Positions 32,857 through 42,739 are shown, counted from the stretch's first letter. The stretch: DNA of 64,000 nt from Planctomycetota bacterium (GCA_026693085.1 JAPLNB010000325.1:1-64000); one strand, 5' to 3'. Numbers and translations are program-made. The notes: generated by a model not told the origin, from the letters alone.

Positions 32857-34263
32857 TTGGAACGCTCAACTGTTGGGTTTGACAGTGTTATTGCATTCCG
32901 CAACAGCCAGAACCTTGAGGCTCGCGGCACGCTGATCCACGTTACGCGCAACGTCGTCGTCTTCGAGGTCTACAACCCTTATTCCGTCGTGCAGCTTAGC
33001 GAAGTGCTGCACGATCTTCGGATCATGCGCGGAGAGCGGGTGATCTACTCCGGCCGGGCGGTTGTCAGCAGCATCGTGGCCACGGGCGTGATGCTAATCG
33101 TTTCGGCGACCCTGGTGGACCCGTGGTCGGACTTGGCGGGAGTGGCACCGGGGCGCGCGTTGACCGAAGAGGTCCGCGGCTTCGTGCGCGACTGGGAAAC
33201 GAGTTTTCGCATCAGGCCCAGCTATCAACTGGTCGTCGGCAGCATCGCGGGCTTTTTCGCCGAGCTGAACCGATGGCTCAACCATGCGGAGGCCGCCGGC
33301 GCCTCCGGCGACTCGCTGTCCCTGCAGGAGGAGCTGGCGCTGTCGGTGGAAGCGGGTCTCACGGACAAGCTTGGGTCGTTGTTCGGGACATTTGAAGCCG
33401 AAGCCGCCCAGGTGGCTCCGGAGGAAGCTGAAAGCCACAAGGCCTTTGCTCGCCGGCAAATGCACCCGCTGATGCTGGTTTCTCCGTTCATCCACCGCAC
33501 GTTCACCAAGCCACTGGGGTACGCGGGGGATTATGAGATGGTGAACATGATTGTGCGTAGCCCCCTGGAAGGCCCCAACACGTACGCGCGTGTCCTGAAT
33601 GCCGCCATCCTCCGCTCGAAAGGCGCCCAGGCCCACCGCAACCGGATCGACCGGCTGGTTCATTACCTCAAGACGGAAGCTCGCCGGGTCACCGCAATGA
33701 ACCGGCCTCTGCGCGTGCTGAACATCGGGTGCGGGCCGGCGGTCGAAGTGCAACAATTCGTGCGTTCCGATTCGCTGTCGGACGACTGTGAACTGCACCT
33801 GATGGACTTCAACCGCGAAACGCTCGCGTATGCGCGCCAAAGACTGGTCGAGGCCTCCCGTGAGAGTGGACACAGCCCGGCGATCATCTACCACCACAAG
33901 TCGGTCAACGAGCTTCTGAAAGAGGCCTCCCGCGAAGCGCTCGGGCAGGGCACGATCCCCTTCGTCACCGCCGACCTGGTCTACTGCGCCGGATTATTTG
34001 ACTACCTCTCGGACCGCATATGCAAGCGACTGCTGCAGTTGTTCAGCAGTTGGACCCGCCCGGGCGGACTGGTTGTGGCCACAAACGTCCACCCGCGTAA
34101 CGACGTGAGGTACTTTCTTGAGCACGTGCTGGAATGGAACCTGATCTACCGCGATGAGAAGCAGATGGAAGAACTGGCTCCCGACGGAGGGACCAAGACC
34201 GTGAACAGCGAATCCACCGGGATGAACGTTTTCCTGGAGATCCGTAAACCCGAAACGAGATAG
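32857..34263 (+). CDS. PhcB-like SAM methyltransferase (3-hydroxypalmitate methyl ester synthase family)
   Basis: A 468-residue protein. The N-terminal ~85 residues resemble a PilZ-like beta barrel (ARGTLIHVTRNVVVFEVYNP, then GVMLIVSATLV). A helical middle contains RQMHPLMLVSPFIHRTFTKP. The C-terminal methyltransferase (about 278-465) has motif I LRVLNIGCGPAVEVQQF and LHLMDFNRETLAYAR. This architecture is that annotated as extracellular factor 3-hydroxypalmitate methyl ester biosynthesis, PhcB in Ralstonia. The start is a TTG at 32857, no ATG fits. Next genes are a membrane sensor kinase and a receiver/kinase, the order of phcBSR. Confidence 0.8.
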   Translation: MERSTVGFDSVIAFRNSQNLEARGTLIHVTRNVVVFEVYNPYSVVQLSEVLHDLRIMRGERVIYSGRAVVSSIVATGVMLIVSATLVDPWSDLAGVAPGRALTEEVRGFVRDWETSFRIRPSYQLVVGSIAGFFAELNRWLNHAEAAGASGDSLSLQEELALSVEAGLTDKLGSLFGTFEAEAAQVAPEEAESHKAFARRQMHPLMLVSPFIHRTFTKPLGYAGDYEMVNMIVRSPLEGPNTYARVLNAAILRSKGAQAHRNRIDRLVHYLKTEARRVTAMNRPLRVLNIGCGPAVEVQQFVRSDSLSDDCELHLMDFNRETLAYARQRLVEASRESGHSPAIIYHHKSVNELLKEASREALGQGTIPFVTADLVYCAGLFDYLSDRICKRLLQLFSSWTRPGGLVVATNVHPRNDVRYFLEHVLEWNLIYRDEKQMEELAPDGGTKTVNSESTGMNVFLEIRKPETR

Positions 34264-34292
34264 CCGATCGTTTCGCAAACGATGCCGAGAAG

Positions 34293-36989
34293 ATGACGGA
34301 TACGAACTCCATCCCGATGCAGGGGTTGCAGGGGCACCTGCTCAGCAAGGCCTACCACGAGGCGGACTGCGACTTCCGCGTGCAGCAGGCCAAGGTGGGG
34401 TGCATCCTCGTGCTGATCTGCATGCCGCTGGGGACGGCCTTGGACTGGTTTGTCTATCCTCAGCTTCTGTGGCCTGTGCTCATCAGTCGCCTGCTTTGCG
34501 ATCTGGCTGTGGCGCCGATCTTCGTTCTTCTGTTCACGCAATGGGGCCGGCGGCTGATCGGCCTGTGGGGTTTTCTCTGGCCGTTGCTGCCCGCGGCGTG
34601 CATTTCCTGGATGATCTACGCCTCGCAAGGCACGGCATCCCCGTACTATGCGGGCCTCAACCTCGTGCTGATCGTCGCCTGCCAGCTCATGCCGTACACC
34701 CTTGCCGAAGCCCTGGGCGTGTGCTCGGCAACACTGTTGAGCTACCTGGTGGCCTGCGGGGCGCATGGGTCTGCCGCGGTTGGCGAATCAACCAGCGGCA
34801 TCCTGTTCAACAACGTTTATTTCATCGGCCTGACGACGTTGATCTGCGTCACCTCCTGCCACTTCACCACCCGCCGGCGAATGCAGGAGTTCAGGCTCCG
34901 CCGCGAAGTGGGCCTGCGGAACAAGCAACTGGCCGAGTCCTACGAGCAGCTTGCGCAGCTCGACAAGCTCAAGGGCCAGTTTTTTGCCAACATCAGCCAC
35001 GAACTTCGCACGCCCCTGACGCTGATTCTCTCGCCCGTCGAGGAACTGCTCCGGTGCCGAAACCGGCTTCCGGCCCAGAGCGTGGAAGCTTTGGAGATCG
35101 TCCGGCAGAACGCCTTGCGATTGCTCAAGCTCATTACCGATCTCCTGGAGATCATTCGGCTCGAGGAAGGGCGCAGCAACCTCAGACGCCAGCCGATGAA
35201 CCTCAGCCAGTTCGTGCCGGCGATGCTGGATTCGGTGCGGCATCTGGCCAAGGCAAAGCGACTGACCCTCAACGTTCAGGGCGCGGACGGCCTGATCGTC
35301 AACGGCGATCCGGAGCGGCTCGAGAAGGTCGTTCTCAATATTCTGACGAACGCCATCAAATTCACACCGGCCGGCGGCAGCATCACCACCGCCTGGTGGC
35401 AGGGCAATGCCCGCGCCGTCGTCGAGTTCAGGGACTCTGGGGTCGGCATCACCAGCCAAGACCTGCCCTTCATTTTTGACCGTTTCCGCCAAGCGGATGG
35501 TTCGTCAACCCGGAAGTACCAGGGCATGGGCATCGGCCTCGCTCTGGCGAAGGATCTGGTTCGCGAGCACGACGGCAGCCTCACCGCCAGGAGCGAAGTC
35601 GGCAAGGGCACGACGCTGCGATTGGAATTGCCCCTGACCACGGAAAGGGTCGCCGAACCGGCCGAGGGAACACAGGCTTGCACCGACGAAGATCCTATCG
35701 CGCGCATGTACTACGACGCAGACCGCACGGTCAATGTGGCCACTGAACAGTCCCCCGAAAGCCTGGCTTCAGTTGGCAGCGGCAAGTTAAGCGTCCTGGT
35801 CGTCGACGACGAGGCGGACATGCGGCGGTTTCTGGTTTCGATCCTCGCGCCCGACTATCGAGTCCTGCAGGCCGCCGACGGCAAAGCCGGTTTGGATATG
35901 ATCCGGCAGCACAAGCCCCATCTGGTCCTTCTGGACCTCATGCTCCCGATCATGGACGGGCTGGACGTGTGCCAGAGCATCAAAAGCGACGAGCAGACTC
36001 GCAACATCAAGGTTCTCCTGCTCACCGCCCGCACCGACGAGCACTCGAAGATCACGGCTCTCCAGCGTGGCGCCGATGACTTCCTCACGAAGCCTTTCAG
36101 CACCACCGAGGTTCGCACGCGCCTGGCCAATCTGCTTCAGAATGCCAAGCTCGAGGAAGATCTGCGGCAGCAGAACGTCCAGCTCGAGCAGACGCTCCGG
36201 CGTTTGAAGGAAACGGAAGTCCAACTGGTCCAGAGCGAGAAGATGAACGCTCTCGGCAAGCTCGCTTCGGGCCTGCTGCATGAGATCCACAACCCGCTCA
36301 ACTTCACTCTCATGGCGATTCAGGTGGCCAGGCAATCGGTTGGCAGCGATGCGGAACTCACGGAAACGCTCGACGACATCGGGCACGGCATGAACCGGAT
36401 CAAGGACATCATTTCCGACCTCCGCGCGTTCGCCTACCCATCGAGCGAGAAGATGCAGGAGCGTTTCACGCTCGATGAGGCCATCACCACGTCGTTGCGG
36501 CTGGTCTCCCACGAGACCGACAACATACAGATTACCCGCCATGGCACCGGCGGCCTGATCGCGGTCGGTTCAAAGACGCAGGTCGTACAGGTCCTGCTGA
36601 ACCTCGTGATGAACGCAGCGCAGGCATTGCGCGCGGTACGGTCAATCCGCCAGCCCCAGATAGCCATCTCGGCCGAGATCCGGTTGCAGCGTCTGCAGGT
36701 ATGCGTCCGGGACAACGGCACCGGCGTCCGCGCAGCCGATCTTCCGCGGCTCTTCGAGCCGTTTTTCACAACCAAAGAAGTCGGCCAAGGCATGGGCCTC
36801 GGCCTCAGTGTGTGTCATACGATCGTTAAGCACCACGGGGGCACAATCGTCGTCCACAGCCAAGAGGGGCAATGGACCGAAGTCTCTTTCGATCTGCCAC
36901 TGGATGATCGGTCGAGCATCTCATCTGCTGGGCGCGCAAGCGATAGACCTGCGTGTATGTCGTCCAGTTCAGAACCAGGAGCGACATGA
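34293..36989 (+). CDS. PhcS-like membrane hybrid histidine kinase
   Basis: An 898-residue sensor. About six membrane helices (about 33-190) with no large periplasmic loop suggest a lipophilic ligand. Then come HisKA (NISHELRTPLTL, H236), an HATPase, a receiver (about 495-612: VLVVDDEADMRRF, VLLDLMLPIMDG, LTKPFS), and a second kinase core (GLLHEIHNPLNF, about 660, with FEPFFTTKEVGQGMGLGLS). PhcS in Ralstonia senses 3-hydroxypalmitate methyl ester; the extra receiver and kinase make this protein longer. It starts 29 bp after the methyltransferase and overlaps the next gene in ATGA. Confidence 0.88.
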   Translation: MTDTNSIPMQGLQGHLLSKAYHEADCDFRVQQAKVGCILVLICMPLGTALDWFVYPQLLWPVLISRLLCDLAVAPIFVLLFTQWGRRLIGLWGFLWPLLPAACISWMIYASQGTASPYYAGLNLVLIVACQLMPYTLAEALGVCSATLLSYLVACGAHGSAAVGESTSGILFNNVYFIGLTTLICVTSCHFTTRRRMQEFRLRREVGLRNKQLAESYEQLAQLDKLKGQFFANISHELRTPLTLILSPVEELLRCRNRLPAQSVEALEIVRQNALRLLKLITDLLEIIRLEEGRSNLRRQPMNLSQFVPAMLDSVRHLAKAKRLTLNVQGADGLIVNGDPERLEKVVLNILTNAIKFTPAGGSITTAWWQGNARAVVEFRDSGVGITSQDLPFIFDRFRQADGSSTRKYQGMGIGLALAKDLVREHDGSLTARSEVGKGTTLRLELPLTTERVAEPAEGTQACTDEDPIARMYYDADRTVNVATEQSPESLASVGSGKLSVLVVDDEADMRRFLVSILAPDYRVLQAADGKAGLDMIRQHKPHLVLLDLMLPIMDGLDVCQSIKSDEQTRNIKVLLLTARTDEHSKITALQRGADDFLTKPFSTTEVRTRLANLLQNAKLEEDLRQQNVQLEQTLRRLKETEVQLVQSEKMNALGKLASGLLHEIHNPLNFTLMAIQVARQSVGSDAELTETLDDIGHGMNRIKDIISDLRAFAYPSSEKMQERFTLDEAITTSLRLVSHETDNIQITRHGTGGLIAVGSKTQVVQVLLNLVMNAAQALRAVRSIRQPQIAISAEIRLQRLQVCVRDNGTGVRAADLPRLFEPFFTTKEVGQGMGLGLSVCHTIVKHHGGTIVVHSQEGQWTEVSFDLPLDDRSSISSAGRASDRPACMSSSSEPGAT

Positions 36990-38245
36990 CTATGAGCACC
37001 GGTTATGATTATCGTAAATTCTCCATTCTCTTCGTCGATGATGAGGAGCAGGCGCTGAAGTACTTCGCCAAGACCTACGAGAAGGATTTCCGAGTCCTGA
37101 CCGCGCCAAGCGTGCCCGACGCACAAACGATTATCAACCGTGAAGGCGACCGCATCGGCGTCGTCATCACCGACCAGCGAATGCCCGGCAAGACGGGCGT
37201 CGACCTGCTCGGGGAACTTCGGCGGACCCACGCCTCCATCATCCGCATCCTCACCACCGCGTATTCCGACATCGACAGCGCCATCGACGCCGTCAACTCC
37301 GGCGCCATCTACAAGTACATCGTCAAGCCCTGGAACCTGCGCGACCTTCGCGGCATCCTGCTGCGGTCGATGGAGTTTTTTCTCGTGCAACGTGAGCGCG
37401 ACATGCTTCTCCGCCAGAAACTCCACGTCATCCAAAGGCTGGTCATCACCGACCGTGTCCGCAGCCTCGCTGCCCTGGCCGCCGGCCTCTCCCATCACAT
37501 CCGCAACTCGATGATGGCTTTGAAGAGCTTCCTGGACATGGCGCCCATGAAACTCCAGGAGGAACTGCCCGCCGGAACCACCAAGAGCCCCGAGTTTTGG
37601 GAAGATCTCTGGGGGCTGGCGCAGCGCGAAAGCCAGCAGATTCTCGAGATGGTCCAGAAAGTCGCCGAGACGGTCGTCACACCCAGCTACACCTTCGCCG
37701 ACGAAATCGACCTCGGCCAGCTCATCCGCAGCGGCGTTGATCGGGGCGCCAGCCAGGCCGGCCATCAAAATCAAACCGTCATCGAGCTGGCGTCCGGGCT
37801 GCCTCGGGTCAAGGTCGATGCGAATATGGCCAAACGCCTCTTCACCATCCTCACCGAACGAACCATCGGCCTGAACCGTTTCGGCGGCACCATCGTCGTC
37901 CGCGCCAAGGCGCCTGTCCCCATCTGGGACACCGAGGGCATACAGATCGTTTTTTCCGGCGAAGGGCCCGCATGGACAGACGAAGACGCCGCATCGCTTT
38001 TCACGGCCTTCGCGCCCTCCCGCCAGGATCCTCGCGAGCTCGGCCTCGACCTGCTGTCGGCTTTCTTCATCGCCTACCACCACGGCGGCGAAATCAACGT
38101 TCACAAATCCGCCCCCCTCGGCCCCGGCTTTGAGCTGATTCTGCCCTTCAGCCCCGACGCTGTTCAACGCCCCGACATGCACGTCGGCTTCCTCGAGAAA
38201 CTCTTCCTCCGCTTCGACGCCATGGGCGGCGACAACTTCATGTAA
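36986..38245 (+). CDS. PhcR/PhcQ-like receiver with a kinase-like output
   Basis: A 419-residue protein. The receiver (about 10-130) has ILFVDDEEQALKYF, VVITDQRMPGKTG and YIVKPWN. The output part has an H-box-like LAAGLSHHIRNSMMALKSFL (about 168) and a weak HATPase whose end reads LDLLSAFFIAYHHGGEI. Such a receiver joined to a degenerate kinase domain is the layout of PhcR/PhcQ. AGGAG and an ATGA overlap couple it to the sensor gene. A strong terminator follows, so the three genes form one operon. Confidence 0.85.
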   Translation: MTMSTGYDYRKFSILFVDDEEQALKYFAKTYEKDFRVLTAPSVPDAQTIINREGDRIGVVITDQRMPGKTGVDLLGELRRTHASIIRILTTAYSDIDSAIDAVNSGAIYKYIVKPWNLRDLRGILLRSMEFFLVQRERDMLLRQKLHVIQRLVITDRVRSLAALAAGLSHHIRNSMMALKSFLDMAPMKLQEELPAGTTKSPEFWEDLWGLAQRESQQILEMVQKVAETVVTPSYTFADEIDLGQLIRSGVDRGASQAGHQNQTVIELASGLPRVKVDANMAKRLFTILTERTIGLNRFGGTIVVRAKAPVPIWDTEGIQIVFSGEGPAWTDEDAASLFTAFAPSRQDPRELGLDLLSAFFIAYHHGGEINVHKSAPLGPGFELILPFSPDAVQRPDMHVGFLEKLFLRFDAMGGDNFM

Positions 38246-38270
38246 CCGCCTTCATGCTCTTGCGCAACCC

Positions 38271-38298
38271 AAAGCCCCGGATGCACATCCGGGGCTTT
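38271..38298 (+). terminator. Strong terminator of the phc-like operon (repeated palindrome)
   Basis: AAAGCCCCGGATG pairs perfectly with CATCCGGGGCTTT, a 13-bp stem around a CA, followed by TC. It is symmetrical and may end the convergent PQQ-type gene too. The 22-bp core recurs exactly at 49301-49322. Confidence 0.85.
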
Positions 38299-38359
38299 TC
38301 TATCGGTTCATCTGCTCCCCCTCCGTGTTCCGCAGGATCTCCGTGGTAAGCAACACGCG

Positions 38360-39661
38360 TTATTTGCCCCTGACGTCATAGCACCAGAGGCTGTCGTGAT
38401 ACCGCAGATACATCCGCCCATCCAAGACCACCGGATGGGTCCACACATCCTCCTTCCGTTCCTCCAGGAGCCTGAATTTCCCGGTGATCTCATAGCCCTT
38501 GCCATCGGCCTTGATCAACGCCATCAGTCCCTGCTGGCTCAGGTAATACAGGCGCCCATCGGCGTGGATCATCGAGCCCATCGCCAGTTCGCGAGTGCGG
38601 TAAAGCTGCTTGCCCGTGTTTGCATCGATGCAGCCGAAGCCGCTGTTGGTTCGATACCACGAGCCAAAAAGCACGCCATCGACGGGCACGACCCCGCCGT
38701 GGCAGGTGTCCAGAGTCGTCGTCCAGAGATCTTCGACATTGACATTCTGGCCGTCGATCCGCAGCCGCCTCAGCTTGGCATCGGTCGAATCGGGTGCGGC
38801 CATGAATACGCCGTCGCCCAACAGCACCGGCGTCATTCCGATCACCTCATACTTTGTCTGCATCGGCCGTTTCCATAGGAACTGCCCGTTTTGGGCATCC
38901 ACGCCGAAGATGTGGCGCGTGCTGCAACTGACAATATGCCGCCGACCGCTTAGCTCGAACAAAACCGGTGACGCATAGCTGGGCCCGTCGGTGCCCCGTT
39001 CGTAGGTTAATGGCCCACTGGACCAGAGCGTCTGTCCCGTTTTCCGGTCCAGCGCCGCCATCATCGCCTTTTTCCCGCCGGGCGTGACGATGAGCCGCTC
39101 GCCATCCAGCAGCAGATTTTCAGCCAATCCCCAGGTGATATTCTTGCCCTCGAACCGATCGAGCACGTTCACCGCCCATCGCTCTTGGCCGCTCTGCGCA
39201 TCGATACACAGAACGCGCCCATGCGCATTCATCTGGTAGATCGCGCCCTCCTCATAGCGGCAGCACGCACGGGCCCCCGGGTACGGGCCCTGCCAGGCCT
39301 TCCCATTGGTCGTTCGCCACTTCACCTTTCCATCCAGATCCAACGCCACGATCTGCAGGTCATCCCCGACATCCCCCGTGAGGTAGATCGTGCCCCGGCT
39401 GACGATCGGGGATGACCAGCCCGAGGCAATCCCCGATACCGTCCACAACAGCTTCGGCCCCCCCGCCGGCCACGATTGAAGCAACCCCTTCTCATCGCAA
39501 ATCCCATCCCGCCGCGGCCCCCGCCATTGCGGCCAGCCCGGCTCCTTCGATGCCACCGCCACCAGCCTCTCCATGTCAGCGGCGTCAACGCAAAGGCAGA
39601 ACCCAAGCATTAGAACCACCACAATGACCCGGCAACCCAACTTCGCTCCATGGTGCATCAT
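38360..39661 (-). CDS. Exported PQQ-binding-like beta-propeller protein
   Basis: A 433-residue protein with an N-terminal signal peptide (VIVVVLMLGFCLCVDA). It carries the typical opening WPQWRGPRRDGI and repeated blades ending like ALDLDGKVKWRT and CIDAQSGQERWAV. This is the outer-membrane/periplasmic WD-like PQQ-repeat family (BamB-like). No PQQ-coordinating residues can be assigned. Start by ATG at 39661 or 39658. Stand-alone; function unknown. Confidence 0.85.
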   Translation of the reverse strand: MMHHGAKLGCRVIVVVLMLGFCLCVDAADMERLVAVASKEPGWPQWRGPRRDGICDEKGLLQSWPAGGPKLLWTVSGIASGWSSPIVSRGTIYLTGDVGDDLQIVALDLDGKVKWRTTNGKAWQGPYPGARACCRYEEGAIYQMNAHGRVLCIDAQSGQERWAVNVLDRFEGKNITWGLAENLLLDGERLIVTPGGKKAMMAALDRKTGQTLWSSGPLTYERGTDGPSYASPVLFELSGRRHIVSCSTRHIFGVDAQNGQFLWKRPMQTKYEVIGMTPVLLGDGVFMAAPDSTDAKLRRLRIDGQNVNVEDLWTTTLDTCHGGVVPVDGVLFGSWYRTNSGFGCIDANTGKQLYRTRELAMGSMIHADGRLYYLSQQGLMALIKADGKGYEITGKFRLLEERKEDVWTHPVVLDGRMYLRYHDSLWCYDVRGK

Positions 39662-39873
39662 GCCAAGATGCTTGCCATCATTGGCATCGCTGTCAACCCG
39701 CGCCGGGGCAGGGCAGGACTTGTGAGTACCACGCGCTGTACGAGCAACAACGGCGAACCCGCGGCGGACGCCCGGAAAACGCGCATGCAACCATTTTCTG
39801 CGCTTCCCTGTAATCACTGGCCGCCTCCTTGTGTTCTCATCTTGGTTCGGTGGCCAGTGAGCGCGAGTGAAAA

Positions 39874-39897
39874 AGGCCCTCGCGGATGCGAGGGCCT
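39874..39897 (-). terminator. Rho-independent terminator of the PEP-CTERM gene
   Basis: AGGCCCTCGC and GCGAGGGCCT form a perfect 10-bp stem with a 4-nt loop. On the minus strand the stem runs straight into a T tract (TTTTT with the stem T). Textbook terminator 31 bases past the stop at 39929. Confidence 0.9.
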
Positions 39898-39928
39898 ATT
39901 ACGAATTTGGTCTTGGATCAAGCGAAGA

Positions 39929-40666
39929 TCAGCGGCGACGGCGGCTGACGACGAGGCAGCCGAGAAGGAGACCGCCCCAGATGGCCGCGGGCGTGGGGAC
40001 GACGGAGGCGGAGAGGTTTGCACCGAGCCCGGTGGTGTCATTGTAGTAGCTGCGGTTGGCGCCGCGGCCGACGGCAATATCGATGGTGTCGCCTTGGGCA
40101 AGCCCGATGCTGGGGGCATAGGTGACGGGGGGGCCGTTGAAACCGGAGACGGCGGACGAGAAGGTCTGCACGCCGTTAACGAGGGCGTAGACGGTGGTGG
40201 TGGTACCGAAGACATCGCGGCCGACGAACTCGGCGTTGAAGGCGTAGGTGGCAGTCTGGGGGGCGGTGAAGCGAATGATGCTGTACTGGAACGCTCCCTC
40301 GCCCGGATGGAAAGCCATTTCGTTGCCAGCCAATGTGACCGTGCTCCATGTTACGGAGCTGGCGGACGTATTGCGCGAGACCAATGGGGAGAGGTTGTCA
40401 CCGGAAAGCCCTGAGGCATGGAGGAAGTTGATGGAGGAGATAGTCTGGGCTGCGGTATACGGGGTGATGGAGCCACCGAGGCTGCCGGCATAGCCGAAAC
40501 TGAACGGTCCGCCGGATAGGCCGCCGTTGCCAGCAGCGAAGGCAGCGTCGAAGTCGGTGCTGGCTTTGTAGATAGTGGCGGCGCCAGCTTGCTGCCAAGC
40601 GGCGAGCATCGCAAGAGTCGCGATGAGCGCAACGCAAGTACGGGGAACGATCGAACGAATAATCAT
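39929..40666 (-). CDS. PEP-CTERM protein 1
   Basis: A 245-residue exported protein with a signal peptide (VALIATLAMLAAWQQAGA) and a C-terminal sorting signal: VPTPAA, a hydrophobic helix (WGGLLLGCLVV) and SRRRR. PEP-CTERM proteins are processed by exosortase and may be attached to the surface or extracellular polymer. The body is a beta-rich domain of unknown function (FVGRDVFGTTTTVYALVNG). GAGGG precedes the ATG by 7 nt. Confidence 0.9.
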   Translation of the reverse strand: MIIRSIVPRTCVALIATLAMLAAWQQAGAATIYKASTDFDAAFAAGNGGLSGGPFSFGYAGSLGGSITPYTAAQTISSINFLHASGLSGDNLSPLVSRNTSASSVTWSTVTLAGNEMAFHPGEGAFQYSIIRFTAPQTATYAFNAEFVGRDVFGTTTTVYALVNGVQTFSSAVSGFNGPPVTYAPSIGLAQGDTIDIAVGRGANRSYYNDTTGLGANLSASVVPTPAAIWGGLLLGCLVVSRRRR

Positions 40667-41041
40667 GTTTCTGCCCTCAAAAAAAATGTTCCGGACCCAC
40701 AGCGGTCTTCATCCACCAAGTGCCGCTCATTTTCCTATGTGTAGAACTTACTCCACTGCACGCGGACGGGCGACCTGCTGGATCGATAATATCTGATTGA
40801 GAGTGAACGCGGGTGGGATTTGGGTAGGATGTAGGAGATATAACGATTGAGGATACGTATGGAATGAGTCTATTGGGTGAGCCTTGCCCCACCAGATCCC
40901 TGTTTTCGCCGGTAGTGAGCATGCTTCTGCCCCCGCCAGCGCCACTGCGGCCGAAGCCCCTCCCCTGCCACCACCCTTGCTTGCCTCGTCGTGCCTTTTG
41001 GGGTCTATTCTGTGGGTCGCCAATTCTGCAGAAGGATCAGC
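40667..41041. other. Divergent promoter region between PEP-CTERM 1 and the symporter
   Basis: About 375 bp, AT-richer than average (a T8 stretch at 40679-40686 on the minus strand). It should hold both promoters. I see TTGAGG and TCTATT (plus strand, 16-nt gap, near 40846-40875), a weak candidate for the symporter. No gene is visible here. Confidence 0.35.
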
Positions 41042-42724
41042 ATGCCGCTCGCCGCCGCCGCTTTTACCGTCCTGGACTGGATTGTGCTCGGTGCCTACTT
41101 CGTCGGGATCACGGGTTTCGGCCTGTGGATCGCCCGCAAGATCAAGAGCACGCAAGGCTATTTTCTGGGCGACCGCAAGCTCCCCTGGTACGTGATGATG
41201 GGGCAGGCTTTCGGCACCGGCACCCACGCCGAGAACCCCGTCGCGCAGGCCGGCGCCACGTATAGCGCCGGCTTCGCCACGATCTGGTACCAGTGGAAGA
41301 ACATGCTGATCACGCCCTTTTACTGGCTCATGGCGCCGTGGTACCGTCGCTGCCAGCGTACCACGATCGGCGAGTTGGTGGAAGACCGGTACGGCCGGCC
41401 GATGGCGATTCTCTACACGGCGTTCGCGATGTGCTACTTCGTTTTCAACCAGGGCACGATGATGAAAGGCGCGGGCAAAGCCATCTCGATGGCCACGGGG
41501 GGCCAGATGATTTCCGCCAACCAGGTCGTCATCGCCATGGTCGCCAGCTTCATCCTCTACAGTCTGTTCGGCGGCCTGGTCGCGTCGGCTTATACCGATT
41601 TCGTCCAGTCCTTTCTCATCATCGCCATGTCGTTCATGCTCATCCCCGCGGGACTTTATGCGGTCGGGGGCTTCCATGGCATGCGACAGAACCTCCCGGC
41701 GAGTTTCTTCGATCTCTACAACCAATCGAGCGGCGTGGGCGCCTTCGCCATCCTCATGCTCACGCTCAACGGCTTCATCGGGATCACCGCGCAGCCGCAC
41801 ATTCTCTCGATGAACGCGACCGGCAAGACCGAACGCGCCGGCCGCATCGGCCAAACCTACGGCTCTTTCGTCAAACGCGTCTGCACGATCGGCTGGGCAC
41901 TGACCGGCCTGATCGTCGCCGCCATGTTCGTGAAATCCGGCTCCACACTCGATGACCAGGAAAAGGCCTTCGGCTACGCCTGCCTGCACCTGCTCGGGCC
42001 CGGGCTGGTCGGCCTCATGGTGGCCTGCATCCTCGCCGCCAACATGTCCACCTGCTCCAACTTCATGGTCAACACGGGCGCGCTGTTCACGAAGAACTTC
42101 TACAGTCCCTACATCCGCCCGAACGCCTCCGACAAGGAACTCCTGCGGGTCGGCCAGCTCTCGGGGCTGGCTTTGACCAGCCTGGGCGTTCTGTTCGCCC
42201 TCACCGTCGGCCAGGTCCTCGACGCCTTCATGTTCAACGAAACTATCCCCGCCTTCCTGGGCATCGCGGTGATGGGCGGATTCCTCTGGAAGCGTGCCAA
42301 CCGCCACGGCGCCCTCGCCGCGGTCATCCTCTCCCTCGCCGCCTATTATGCCCTCAACTACCACCAAACCGGCAAGCTCCAACTTGTGTACAAATGGCTC
42401 CCGGGTCCCTATGGCCTGGCAACCCTGATCGGCATCGTCACCTTCATCATCATCAGCCTCCTGACGCGTCCGGAGGACCCCGAACGCATCAGAGCCTTCT
42501 TCGACCGCATGGCCCGCTCGAGCGATCAAGAGAGCGAACGCGTCCTGGCCGCCGAGCACGGCCAAGATCTCATCCTCCTCGACCTCCCTTCATGGTTCAC
42601 CCGCGCCCGCTGGACCCACTTCTTCCGCCGCTACCGCGAAGACCTCGTCGGCTTCCTCCTCGGCTGGTCCACCGTCGTCTTCCTGCTGCTGCTCGCCTAC
42701 GCCATCATGCAAATCGGCAGATAA
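41042..42724 (+). CDS. Sodium:solute symporter (SSF family)
   Basis: A 560-residue inner-membrane transporter with about 13 helices, of usual length. It contains WIARKIKSTQGYFLGDRKLPW, GGLVASAYTDFVQSFLIIAM and ILAANMSTCSNFMVNTGA, all typical of SSF proteins. The gene is followed after 15 bp by a GH28 enzyme gene, so sugar acid or oligogalacturonide uptake is likely. AAGGA and 5-6-nt spacing sets the start. Confidence 0.93.
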   Translation: MPLAAAAFTVLDWIVLGAYFVGITGFGLWIARKIKSTQGYFLGDRKLPWYVMMGQAFGTGTHAENPVAQAGATYSAGFATIWYQWKNMLITPFYWLMAPWYRRCQRTTIGELVEDRYGRPMAILYTAFAMCYFVFNQGTMMKGAGKAISMATGGQMISANQVVIAMVASFILYSLFGGLVASAYTDFVQSFLIIAMSFMLIPAGLYAVGGFHGMRQNLPASFFDLYNQSSGVGAFAILMLTLNGFIGITAQPHILSMNATGKTERAGRIGQTYGSFVKRVCTIGWALTGLIVAAMFVKSGSTLDDQEKAFGYACLHLLGPGLVGLMVACILAANMSTCSNFMVNTGALFTKNFYSPYIRPNASDKELLRVGQLSGLALTSLGVLFALTVGQVLDAFMFNETIPAFLGIAVMGGFLWKRANRHGALAAVILSLAAYYALNYHQTGKLQLVYKWLPGPYGLATLIGIVTFIIISLLTRPEDPERIRAFFDRMARSSDQESERVLAAEHGQDLILLDLPSWFTRARWTHFFRRYREDLVGFLLGWSTVVFLLLLAYAIMQIGR

Positions 42725-42739
42725 ACAAAGGAGATTTCC

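Noticed and set aside
36815-38182. A 455-codon minus-strand frame opposite the sensor and receiver genes
   Set aside because: Covers two coupled real genes on the other strand and has no homology-like features.
40748-42565. A 605-codon minus-strand open frame opposite the sodium:solute symporter gene
   Set aside because: It is antisense to a certain membrane transporter. Its product is rich in Glu, Gly, Asp, His and Arg without any family mark, as produced by GC-rich third positions.
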